Source: Paragordius varius (lineage: Eukaryota; Nematomorpha). From it: a stretch of 43,264 nucleotides of DNA. Where the stretch lies: assembly GCA_964247055.1 (NCBI GenBank), contig CAXTSY010000005.1:1-43264 (forward strand). The letters run 5' to 3'. Position numbers and translations under genes: made by a program. Of the stretch, positions 23,701 through 36,900 are shown piece by piece; position 1 is the first letter of the stretch; every line of letters begins with the position of its first letter. The notes under the pieces are model-generated. The model was not told where the DNA came from. It did no database searches and worked only from the letters and a program-made list of their open reading frames with translations.

Positions 23701-26700
23701 TATTTTATTTTATTTTATTTTATTTTATTTTATTTTATTTTATTTTATTTTATTTTATTTTATTTTATTTTATTTTATTTTATTTTATTTTATTTTATTT
23801 TATTTTATTTTATTTTATATAAATATAGTTATATTTTATTTTATTTAATTTTATTTTATTTTATTTTATTTTATTTTATTTTATTTTATTTAATTTTATT
23901 TTATTTTATTTTATTTTATTTTATTTTATTATATTTTAATTTATTTTTATTTTATTTAATTTTAGTTTATTTTATTTTATTTTATTTTATTTTTTTATTT
24001 TATTTTATTTTATTTTATTTTATTTTATTTTATTTTATTTAATTTTAGTTTATTTTATAATATATAAATATAGTTATATTTTATTTAATTTTAGTTTATT
24101 TTATTTTATTTTTTTATTTTATTTTATTTTATTTTATTTTATTTTATTTTATTTTATTTTATTTTATTTTATTTTATTTTAATTTATTTTATTTTATATA
24201 AATATAGTTATATTTTATTTTATTTAATTTTAGTTTATTTTATAATATATAAATATAGTTATATTTTATTTAATTTTAGTTTATTTTATTTTATTTTTTT
24301 ATTTTATTTTATTTTATTTTATTTTATTTTATTTTATTTTATTTTATTTTATTTTATTTTATTTTATTTTATTTTATTTTATTTTATTTTATTTTATTTT
24401 ATTTTATTTTATATAAATATAGTTATATTTTATTTTATTTAATTTTATTTTATTTTATTTTATTTTATTTTATTTTATTTTATTTTATTTAATTTTATTT
24501 TATTTTATTTTATTTTATTTTATTTTATTATATTTTAATTTATTTTTATTTTATTTAATTTTAGTTTATTTTATTTTATTTTATTTTATTTTTTTATTTT
24601 ATTTTATTTTATTTTATTTTATTTTATTTTATTTTATTTTATTTTATTTAATTTTAGTTTATTTTATAATATATAAATATAGTTATATTTTATTTAATTT
24701 TAGTTTATTTTATTTTATTTTTTTATTTTATTTTATTTTATTTTATTTTATTTTATTTTATTTTATTTTATTTTATTTTATTTTATTTTATTTTATTTTA
24801 TTTTATTTTATTTTAATTTATTTTATTTTATATAAATATAGTTATATTTTATTTTATTTAATTTTAGTTTATTTTATAATATATAAATATAGTTATATTT
24901 TATTTAATTTTAGTTTATTTTATTTTATTTTTTTATTTTATTTTATTTTATTTTATTTTATTTTATTTTTATTTTATTTAATTTTAATTTATTTTATTTT
25001 ATTTTATTTTATATTAATTTAATTTATTTTTTATTTTATTTTATTTTATTTTATTTTATTTTATTCTATTTTTATTCTTTTTAATTTTAATTTATTTTAT
25101 TTTATTTTATTTTATTTTATTTAATTTTATTTTATTTTATTTTATTTTATTTTATTTTATTTTATTTTATTTTATTTTATTTTATTTTATTTTATTTTAT
25201 TTTATTTTATTTTATTTTATTTTATTTTATTTTATTTAATTTTATTTTATTTTATTTTATTTTATTTTATTTTATTTTATTTTATTTTATTTTATTATAT
25301 TTTAATTTATTTTTATTTTATTTAATTTTAGTTTATTTTATTTTATTCTATTTTATTTTTTTATTTTATTTTATTTTTATTTAATTTTAATTTATTTTAT
25401 TTTATTTTATTTTATTTTATTTTATTTTATTTTATTTTATTTTATATAAATATAGTTATATTTTATTTTATTTAATTTTATTTTATTTTATTTTATTTTA
25501 TTTTATTTTATTTTATTTTATTTTATTTTATTTTATTTTTATTTAATTTTAATTTATTTTATTTTATTTTATTTTATTTTATTTTATTTTATTTTATATT
25601 AATTTATTTTATTTTATTTTATTTTTATTTTATTTAATTTTATTTTATTATATTTTATTTTATATTAATTTATTTTTTTTATTTTTTTTTATTTTATTTT
25701 ATTTTATTTTATTTTATTTTATTTTATTTTATTTTATTTTATTTTATTTTATTATATTTTAATTTATTTTTATTTTATTTAATTTTAGTTTATTTTATTT
25801 TATTTTATTTTATTTTATTTTATTTTTTTATTTTATTTTATTTTATTTTATTTTATTTAATTTTAGTTTATTTTATAATATATAAATATAGTTATATTTT
25901 ATTTAATTTTAGTTTATTTTATTTTATTTTTTTATTTTATTTTATTTTATTTTATTTTATTTTATTTTATTTTATTTTAATTTATTTTATTTTATATAAA
26001 TATAGTTATATTTTATTTTATTTAATTTTATTTTATTTTATTTTATTTTATTTTTATTTAATTTTAATTTATTTTATTTTATTTTATTTTATTTTATTTT
26101 ATTTTATTTTATTTTATTTTATATTAATTTATTTTATTTTATTTTATTTTTATTTTATTTAATTTTATTTTATTATATTTTATTTTATATTAATTTATTT
26201 TTTTTATTTTTTTTTATTTTATTTTATTTTATTTTATTTTATTTTATTTTATTTTATTTTATTTTATTTTATTTTATTTTAATTTATTTTATTTTATATA
26301 AATATAGTTATATTTTATTTTATTTAATTTTAGTTTATTTTATAATATATAAATATAGTTATATTTTATTTAATTTTAGTTTATTTTATTTTATTTTTTT
26401 ATTTTATTTTATTTTATTTTATTTTATTTTATTTTATTTTATTTTATTTTTATTTTATTTAATTTTAATTTATTTTATTTTATTTTATTTTATATTAATT
26501 TAATTTATTTTTTATTTTATTTTATTTTATTTTATTTTATATAAATATAGTTATATTTTATTTTATTTAATTTTATTTTATTTTATTTTATTTTATTTTA
26601 TTTTATTTTATTTTATTTAATTTTATTTTATTTTATTTTATTTTATTTTATTATATTTTAATTTATTTTTATTTTATTTAATTTTAGTTTATTTTATTTT

Positions 26701-27270
26701 ATTTTATTTTATTTTTTTATTTTATTTTATTTTATTTTATTTTATTTTATTTTATTTTATTTTATTTAATTTTAGTTTATTTTATAATATATAAATATAG
26801 TTATATTTTATTTAATTTTAGTTTATTTTATTTTATTTTTTTATTTTATTTTATTTTATTTTATTTTATTTTATTTTATTTTATTTTATTTTATTTTATT
26901 TTATTTTATTTTAATTTATTTTATTTTATATAAATATAGTTATATTTTATTTTATTTAATTTTAGTTTATTTTATAATATATAAATATAGTTATATTTTA
27001 TTTAATTTTAGTTTATTTTATTTTATTTTTTTATTTTATTTTATTTTATTTTATTTTATTTTATTTTATTTTATTTTATTTTTATTTTATTTAATTTTAA
27101 TTTATTTTATTTTATTTTATTTTATTCTATTTTTATTCTATTTAATTTTAATTTATTTTATTTTATTTTATTTTATTTTATTTAATTTTATTTTATTTTA
27201 TTTTATTTTATTTTATTTTATTTTATTTTATTTTATTTTATTTTATTTTATTTTATTTTATTTTATTTTA
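20766..27270 (+). repeat. 7-kb segment duplication, copy 2
   Basis: Distal partner of 12541-19990, about 6.5 kb long. Markers and offsets are given with copy 1. A private change near 20891 (eight T before TTATATTTTA) is absent from the partner at about 12670. The last shared marker is the paired C at 27127/27138; the match is lost in the pure run that ends at ATATTAATTTA (about 27270). Confidence 0.86.
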
Positions 27271-28800
27271 TATTAATTTATTTTATTTTATTTAATTTTA
27301 TTTTATTTTATTTTATTTTATTTTATTTTATTTTATTTTATTTTATTTTATTTTATTTTATTTTATTTTATTTTATTTTATTTTATTTTATTTTATTTTA
27401 TTTTATATAAATATAGTTATATTTTATTTTATTTTATTTTATTTTATTATATTTTATTTTTATTTAATTTTATTTTATTTTATTTAATTTTATTTTATTT
27501 TATTTTATTTTATTTTATTTTATTTTATTTTATTTTATTTTATTTTATTTAATTTTAATTTATTTTATTTTATTTTATTTTATATTAATTTATTTTATTT
27601 TATTTTATTTTATTTAATTTTATTTTATTTTATTTTATTTTATTTTATTTTATTTTATTTTATTTTATTTTATTTTATTTTATTTTATTTTATTTTATTT
27701 TATTTTATTTTATTTTATTTTATTTTTATTTAATTTTAATTTATTTTATTTTATTTTATATAAATATAGTTATATTTTATTTTATTTAATTTTATTTTAT
27801 TTTATTTTATTTTATTTTATTTTATTTTATTTTATTTAATTTTATTTTATTTTATTTTATTTTATTTTATTTTATTTTATTTTATTTTATTTTATTTTAT
27901 TATATTTTAATTTATTTTTATTTTATTTAATTTTAGTTTATTTTATTTTATTTTATTTTATTTTTTTATTTTATTTTATTTTATTTTATTTTATTTTATT
28001 TTATTTTATTTTATTTTATTTTAATTTATTTTATTTTATTTTATATAAATATAGTTATATTTTATTTTATTTAATTTTATTTTATTTTATTTTATATAAA
28101 TATAGTTATATTTTATTTAATTTTAGTTTATTTTATTTTATTTTTTTATTTTATTTTATTTTATTTTATTTTATTTTAATTTATTTTATTTTATATAAAT
28201 ATAGTTATATTTTATTTTATTTTATTTTATTTTATATAAATATAGTTATATTTTATTTTATTTTATTTTATTTTATTTTATTTTATTTTATTTTTATTTA
28301 ATTTTAATTTATTTTATTTTATTTTATTTTATTTTATTTTAATTTATTTTATTTTATTTTATATAAATATAGTTATATTTTATTTTATTTAATTTTTTTT
28401 ATTTTATTTTATATAAATATAGTTATATTTTATTTTATTTTATTTTATTTTATTTTATTTTTATTTAATTTTATTTTATTTTATTTTATTTTATTTTATT
28501 TTATTTTATTTTATTTTATTTTATTTTATTTTTATTTTATTTAATTTTAATTTATTTTATTTTATTTTATTTTATTTTATTTTATTTTATTTTATTTTAT
28601 TTTATTTTTATTTTATTTAATTTTAATTTATTTTATTTTATTTTATTTTATTTAATTTTAATTTATTTTATTTTATTTTATTTTATTTTATTTTATTTTA
28701 TTTTATTTTATTTTATTTTATTTTATTTTATTTTATTTTATTTTATTTTATTTTATTTTATTTTATTTTATTTTATTTTATTTTATTTTATTTTATTTTA
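27271..28800 (+). repeat. Transition block right of the core
   Basis: TTTTA array with islands 27405, 27758, 28043/28094, 28193/28234 and 28361/28411. It has no T8-A-T9, TTCTA or TTTTTCTTTA words. The stretch 28020-28450 resembles 41240-41890: 51-bp doublet, AGTTT, 41-bp doublet, then a doublet whose linker holds a run of seven or eight T after TTTAA. A pure run fills about 28662-28820. Confidence 0.75.
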
Positions 28801-30900
28801 TTTTATTTTATTTTATTTTATTTTTAATTTAATTTTAATTAATTTTATTTTAATTTATTTTATTTTATTTTATTTTATTTTATTTTATTTTATTTTCTTT
28901 TATTTTATTTTATTTTATTTTATTTTATTTTATTTTATATAAATATAGTTATATTTTATTTTATTTAATTTTATTTTATTTTATTTTATTTTATTTAATT
29001 TTATTTTATTTTATTTTATTATATTTTAATTTATTTTTATTTTATTTAATTTTAGTTTATTTTATTTTATTTTATTTTATTTTTTTTATTTTATTTTATT
29101 TTATTTTATTTTATTTTATTTTATTTTATTTTATTTTATTTTATTTTATTTTATTTTATTTCATTTTATTTTATTTTATTTTATTTTATTTTATTTTTAT
29201 TTTATTTTATTTTAATTTATTTTATTTTATTTTATATAAATATAGTTATATTTTATTTTAATTAATTTTATTTTATTTTATTTTATATAAGATAGTTATA
29301 TTTTATTTTATTTTATTTTATTTTTATTTTATTTTTTTTTTATTTTATTTTATTTTATTTTATTTTATTTTATTTTATTTATTTTATTTTATTTTATTTT
29401 ATTTATTTTATTTTATAAAAATATAGTTAGATTTTATTTTATTTTATTTTATTTTATATAAATATAGTTATATTTTATTTTATTTTATTTTATTTTATTT
29501 TATTTTATTTTATTTTATTTTATTTTTATTTTTATTTAATTTTAATTTATTTTATTTTATTTTATTTTAATTTATTTTATTTTTATTTTTATTTTATTTA
29601 ATTTTAATTTATTTTATTTTATTTTATTTTATTTTATTTTATATAAATATAGTTATATTTATTTTATTTTATTTTATTTAATATATTTTATTTTTATTTA
29701 ATTTTATTTTATTTTATTTAATTTTATTTTATTTTATTTTATTTTATTTTATTTTATTTTATTTTATTTTATTTTATTTTATTTTATTTTATTTTATTTT
29801 ATTTATTTTATTTTATTTTATTTTATTTTATTTTATTTTATTTTATTTTATTTATTTTATTTTATTTTATTTTATTTTATTTTATTTTATTTTATTTTAT
29901 TTTATTTTATTTTATTTTATTTTATTTTATTTTATTTTATTTTATTTTTTTATTTTATTTTATTTTATTTTATTTTATTTTATTTTAATTTTATTTTATT
30001 TTATTTTATTTTATTTTATTTTATTTTATTTTATTTTATTTTATTTTATTTTATTTTATTTTATTTTATTTTATTTATATTTTTATTTAATTTTAATTTA
30101 TTTTATTTTATTTTATATTTATATTTTATTTTATTTAATTTTATTTTATTTTATTTTATTTTATTTTATTTTATTTTATTTTATTTTATTTTATTTTATT
30201 TTATTTAATTTTATTTTATTTTATTTTATTTTATTTTATTTTATTTTATTTTATTATATTAATTTAATTAATTTTTTTTTTATTTAATTTTAGTTTATTT
30301 TATTTTATTTTATTTTATTTTTTTATTTTTATTTTATTTTATTTTATTTTATTTTATTTTTATTTTATTTTATTTTATTTTATTTTTATTTTATTTTATT
30401 TTATTTTATTTTATTTTATTTTATTTTAATTTATTTTATTTTATATTTTATATAAATATAGTTATATTTTTATTTTATTTAATTTTATTTTATTTTATTT
30501 TATATAAATATAGTTATATTTTATTTAATTTTATTTATTTTATTTTATTTTTTTATTTTATTTTATTTTATTTTATTTTATTTTAATTTATTTTATTTTA
30601 TATAAATATAGTTATTTTATTTTATTTTATTTTATTTTATATAAATATAGTTATATTTTATTTTATTTTATTTTATTTTATTTTATTTTATTTTATTTTA
30701 TTTTATTTTATTTTATTTTTATATAATTTTTATTTTATTTTATTTTATTTTATTTTATTTTATTTTTATTTTATTTAATTTTATTTTATTTTATTTTATT
30801 TTATTTTATTTTATTTTATTTTATTTTATTTTATTTAATTTTAATTTTATTTTATTTTATTTTATTTTATTTTAATATAAATATAGTTATATTTTATTTT
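28801..30900 (+). repeat. Degenerate zone with damaged islands
   Basis: Variants here are rarely repeated elsewhere: TTTAATTTAATTTTAATTAA (about 28824), C at 28897 and 29162, an island with GATAG in place of ATATAG (about 29286-29300), an island reading TATAAAAATATAGTTAGATT (about 29415), an island missing its right arm (30600), and scattered TTTA four-base units near 29381, 29802 and 29852. It resembles a region that escaped recent homogenisation, or one with more base-calling errors. The sequence alone does not decide between them. Confidence 0.65.
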
Positions 30901-33060
30901 ATTTTATTTTATTTTATTATATTTTATTTTTATTTAATTTTATTTTATTTTATTTTAATTTTATTTTATTTTATTTTATTTTATTTTATTTTATTTTATT
31001 TTATTTTATTTTATTTTATTTTATTTTATTTTATTTTATTTTATTTTATTTTATTTTATTTTATATTATTTTATTTTATTTTATTTAATTTTATTTTATT
31101 TTATTTTTATTTTATTTTATTTTATTTTATTTTATTTTATTTTATTTTATTTTATTTATTAATTTATTTTATTTTATTTTATTTAATTTTATTTTATTTT
31201 ATTTTATATAAATATAGTTATATTTTATTTAATTTTAGTTTATTTTATTTTATTTTTTATTTTATTTTATTTTATTTTATTTTATTTTATTTTATTTATT
31301 TATTTATATAATATAGTTTATTTTATTTTATTTTATTTTATATTAATTTATTTTATTTTATTTAATTTTATTTTATTTTATTTTATTTTATTTTATTTTA
31401 TTTTATTTTATTTTATTTTATTTTATTTTTATCTAATTTTAATTTATTTTATTTTATTTTATTTTATTTTATTTAATTTTAATTTATTTTATTTTATTTT
31501 ATTTTATATTAATTTATTTTATTTTATTTAATTTTATTTTATTTTATTTTATTTTATTTTATTTTATTTTATTTTATTTTATTTTATTTTATTTTTATTT
31601 TATTTTATTTTAATTTATTTTATTTTATATAAATATAGTTATATTTTATTTTATTTTATTTTATTTTATTTTATTTTATTTTATTTTATTTTATTTTATT
31701 TAATTTAATTTTATTTTATTTTATTTTATTTTATTTTATTATATTTTAATTTATTTTTATTTTATTTAATTTTAGTTTATTTTAATTTATTTTATTTTAT
31801 TTAATTTTATTTTATTTTATTTTATTTTATTTTATTTTATTTTATTTTTATTTTTATTTAATTTTAATTTATTTTATTTTATTTTATTTTATTTTATTTT
31901 ATTTTATTTTATTTTATTTAATTTTAATTTATTTTATTTTATTTTATTTTATTTTATATTAATTTATTTTATTTTATTTAATTTTATTTTATTTTATTTT
32001 ATTTTATTTTATTTTATTTTATTTTATTTTATTTTATTTTATTTTATTTTATTTTATTTTATTTTATTTTATTTTATTTTATTTTATTTTATTTTATTTT
32101 ATTTTATTTTATTTTATTTTATTTTTATTTAATTTTAATTTATTTTATTTTATTTTAATTTATTTTATTTTATTTTATTTTATTTTATTTTATTTAATTT
32201 TATTTTATTTTATTTTATTTTATTTTATTTTATTTTATTTTATTTTATTTTATTTTATTTTATTTTATTTTATTTTATTTTATTTTATTTTAATTTATTT
32301 TATTTTATTTTATTTTATATAAATATAGTTATATTTTATTTTATTTTATTTTATATAATATAGTTTATTTTTATTTTATTTTATTTTATTTTATTTTATT
32401 TAATTTTAATTTATTTTATTTTATTTTATATTAATTTATTTTTTTTATTTAATTTTATTTTATTTTATTTTATTTTATTTTATTTTATTTTATTTTATTT
32501 TATTTTATTTTATTTTATTTTATTTTATTTTATTTTATTTTATTTTATTTTATTTTATTTTATTTTATTTTATTTTATTTTATTTTATTTTATTTATTTT
32601 ATTTTATTTATTTTATTTTAATTTTATTTTATTTTATTTTATTTTATTTTATTTTATTTTATTTTATTTTATTTTATTTTATTTTATTTATTTTATTTTA
32701 TTTTATTTTATTTTATTTTATTTTTATTTAATTTTATTTATTTTATTTTATTTTATTTTATTTTATTTAATTTTAATTTATTTTATTTTATTTTATTTTA
32801 TATTAATTTATTTTATTTTATTTAATTTTATTTTATTTTATTTTATTTTATTTTATTTTATATTTATTTTATTTTAATTTATTTTATTTTATATAAATAT
32901 AGTTATATTTTATTTTATTTTATTTTATTTTATTTTATTTTATTTTATTTTATTTTATTTTATTTTATTTTATTTTATTTTATTTTATTTTATTTTATTT
33001 TATTTTATTTTATTTTATTTTATTTTATTTTATTTTATTTTATTTTATTTTATTTTATTT
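30901..33060 (+). repeat. TTTTA block with ATATTAATTTA words
   Basis: Islands at 31206, 31627, 32317 and 32891, with eroded ones near 31306 and 32353. The word ATATTAATTTA, then TTTTATTTTATTTAATTTTA, begins to recur here (about 31341, 31506, 31956 and 32801). One private C at 31433 lies in TTTTATCTAATT. A pure run occupies about 31982-32122. No gene is seen. Confidence 0.75.
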
Positions 33061-33660
33061 TTATTTAATTTTAATTTATTTTATTTTATTTTAATTTATT
33101 TTATTTTATTTTATTTTATTTTATTTTATTTTATTTTATTTTATTTTATTTTATTTTATTTTATTATATTTTAATTTATTTTTATTTTATTTAATTTTAG
33201 TTTATTTTAATTTATTTTATTTTATTTAATTTTATTGTATTTTATTTTATTTTATTTTATTTTATTTTATTTTTATTTTATTTTATTTTATTTTTATTTA
33301 ATTTTTAATTTATTTTATTTTATTTTATTTTATTTTATTTTATTTTATTTTATTTTTATTTAATTTTAATTTATTTTATTTTATTTTAATTTATTTTATT
33401 TTATTTTATTTTATTTTATTTTATTTTATTTTATTTTATTTTATTTTATTTTATTTTATTTTATTTTATTTTATTTTATTATATTTTAATTTATTTTTAT
33501 TTTATTTAATTTTAGTTTATTTTAATTTATTTTATTTTATTTAATTTTATTTTATTTTATTTTATTTTATTTTTATTTTATTTTTATTTAATTTTAATTT
33601 ATTTTATTTTATTTTATTTTATTTTATTTTATTTAATTTTAATTTATTTTATTTTATTTT
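33061..33660 (+). repeat. 0.6-kb duplication, copy 1 (partner 36281-36900)
   Basis: It shares with 36281-36900 an AGTTT block followed by AATTTA and then a rare TTTTATTGTATTTTA (G 33237/36473, offset 3236; AGTTT G 33200/36436). A second AGTTT-AATTTA block follows (33515/36765, offset 3250). A single extra T at about 33302 distinguishes copy 1. TTGTATT occurs only at these two places. Confidence 0.82.
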
Positions 33661-36280
33661 ATTTTATTTTATTTTATTTTATATTTATTTATTTTATTTT
33701 ATTTAATTTTATTTTATTTTATTTTATTTTATTTTTATTTTATTTTATTTTATTTTATTTAATTTTAATTTATTTTATTTTATTTTATTTTATATTAATT
33801 TATTTTATTTTATTTAATTTTATTTTATTTTATTTTATTTTATTTTATTTTATTTTATTTTATTTTATTTTATTTTATTTTATTTTATTTTATTATATTT
33901 TAATTTATTTTTATTTTATTTAATTTTAGTTTATTTTATTTTATTTTATTTTATTTTTTTATTTTATTTTATTTTATTTTATTTTATTTTATTTTATTTT
34001 ATTTTATTTTATTTTATTTTATTTTATTTTATTTTATTTTATTTTATTTTATTTTATTTTATTTTATTTTATTTTATTTTATTTTATTTTATATAAATAT
34101 AGTTATATTTTATTTTATTTTATTTTATTTTATTTTATTTTATATTAATTTATTTTATTTTATTTAATTTTATTTTATTTTATTTTATTTTATTTTATTT
34201 TATTTTATTTTATTTTATTTTTATTTAATTTTAATTTATTTTATTTTATTTTATTTTATTTTATTTAATTTTAATTTTATTTTATTTTATTTTATTTTAT
34301 ATTAATTTATTTTATTTTATTTAATTTTATTTTATTTTATTTAATTTTATTTTATTTTATTTTATTTTATTTTATTTTATTTTATTTTATTTTATTTTAT
34401 TTTATTTTATTATATTTTAATTTATTTTTATTTTATTTAATTTTAGTTTATTTTATTTTATTTTATTTTATTTTATTTTATTTTATTTTATTTTATTTTA
34501 TTTTATTTTATTTTATTTTATTTTATATAAATATAGTTATATTTTATTTTATTTTATTTTATTTTATTTTATTTTATTTTATTTTATTTTATATTAATTT
34601 ATTTTATTTTATTTAATTTTATTTTATTTTATTTTATTTTAATTTATTTTATTTTATTTTATTTTATTTTATTTTATTTAATTTTAATTTATTTTATTTT
34701 ATTTTATTTTATATTAATTTATTTTATTTTATTTTATATTAATTTATTTTATTTTATTTAATTTTATTTTATTTTATTTTATTTTATTTTATTTTATTTT
34801 ATTTTATTTAATTTTATTTTATTTTATTTTATTTTATTTTATTTTATTTTATTTTATTTTATTTTATTTTATTTTATTTTTATTTAATTTTAATTTATTT
34901 TATTTTATTTTAATTTATTTTATTTTATTTTATTTTATTTTATTTTATTTTATTTTATTTTATTTTATTTTATTTTATTTTATTTTATATAATTAGTTAT
35001 TTTATTTTATTTTATTTTATTTTATTTTATTTTATTTTATTTTATTTTATTTAATTTATTTTATTTTATTTAATTTTATTTTATTTTATTTTATTTTAAT
35101 TTATTTTATTTTATTTTATTTTATTTTATTTAATTTTATTTTATTTTATTTTATTTTATTTTATATTAATTTATTTTATTTTATTTAATTTTATTTTATT
35201 TATTTTATTTTATTTTATTTTATTTTATTTTATTTTATTTTATTTTATTTTATTTTATTTTATTTTATTTTATTTTATTTTATTTTATTTTATTTTATTT
35301 TATTTTATTTTAATTTATTTTATTTTATTTTATTTTATTTTATTTTAATTTTATTTTATTTTATTTTATTTTATTTTATTTTATTTTATTTTATTTTATT
35401 TTATTTTATTTTATTTTATTTTATTTTATTTTATTTTATTTTATTTTATTTTATTTTATTTTATTTTATTTTATATATATTTATATTTTATTTTATTTTA
35501 TTTTATTTTATTTTATATAAATATAGTTTTATTTTATTTTATTTTATTTTATTTTATTTTATTTTATTTAATTTTAATTTATTTTATTTTATTTTATTTT
35601 ATTTTATTTTATATTATTTTATTTTATTTAATTTTATTTTATTTTATTTTATTTTATTTTATTTTATTTTATTTTATTTTATTTTATTTTATTTTATTTT
35701 ATTTTATTTTATTTTATTTATTTTATTTTATTTTATTTTATTTTATTTTATTTTATTTTATTTTATTTTATTTTATTTTATTTTATTTTATTTTATTTTA
35801 ATTTATTTTATTTTATTTTATTTTATTTTATTTTATTTTATTTTATTTTATTTTATTTTATTTTTATTTAATTTTAATTTATTTTATTTTATTTTATTTT
35901 ATTTTATTTTATTTTATTTAATTTTAATTTATTTTATTTTATTTTATTTTTATTTTATTTTATATTAATTTATTTTATTTTATTTAATTTTATTTTATTT
36001 TATTTTATTTTAATTTATTTTATTTTATTTTATTTTATTTTATTTTATTTTATTTTATTTTAATTTATTTTATTTTATATAAATATAGTTATATTTTATT
36101 TTATTTTATTTTATTTTATTTTATTTAATTTTATTTTATTTTATTTTATTTTATTTTATTTTATTTTATTTTATTTTATTTTATTTTATTTTATTTTATT
36201 TTATTTTATTTTATTTTATTTTATTTTATTTTATTTTATTTTATTTTATTTTATTTTATTTTATTTTATTTTATTTTATT
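33661..36280 (+). repeat. Island-poor TTTTA block
   Basis: Long TTTTA runs with ATATTAATTTA words (about 33792, 34143, 34300, 34592, 34693, 34738, 35164 and 35954) and few islands: 34091, 34525, 35515 (right arm altered to GTTTTA) and 36077, plus an eroded form at about 34987. An ATATATATTTATATTTTA stretch lies at about 35473. Nothing coding is seen. Confidence 0.75.
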
Positions 36281-36900
36281 TTTATTTAATTTTAATTTAT
36301 TTTATTTTATTTTAATTTATTTTATTTTATTTTATTTTATTTAATTTTATTTTATTTTATTTTATTTTATTTTATTTTATTTTATTTTATTTTATTTTAT
36401 TATATTTTAATTTATTTTTATTTTATTTAATTTTAGTTTATTTTAATTTATTTTATTTTATTTAATTTTATTGTATTTTATTTTATTTTATTTTATTTTA
36501 TTTTATTTTATTTTATTTTATTTTATTTTATTTTTATTTAATTTTAATTTATTTTATTTTATTTTATTTTATTTTATTTTATTTTATTTTATTTTATTTT
36601 ATTTTTATTTAATTTTAATTTATTTTATTTTATTTTAATTTATTTTATTTTATTTTATTTTATTTTATTTTATTTTATTTTATTTTATTTTATTTTATTT
36701 TATTTTATTTTATTTTATTTTATTTTATTATATTTTAATTTATTTTTATTTTATTTAATTTTAGTTTATTTTAATTTATTTTATTTTATTTAATTTTATT
36801 TTATTTTATTTTATTTTATTTTATTTTATTTTTATTTAATTTTAATTTATTTTATTTTATTTTATTTTATTTTATTTTATTTAATTTTAATTTATTTATT
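36281..36900 (+). repeat. 0.6-kb duplication, copy 2 (partner 33061-33660)
   Basis: It carries the diagnostic TTGTATT (G 36473) and the two AGTTT-AATTTA blocks at 36436 and 36765. The direct orientation and 3.2 kb separation indicate a dispersed or formerly tandem duplication inside the array. Confidence 0.82.
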
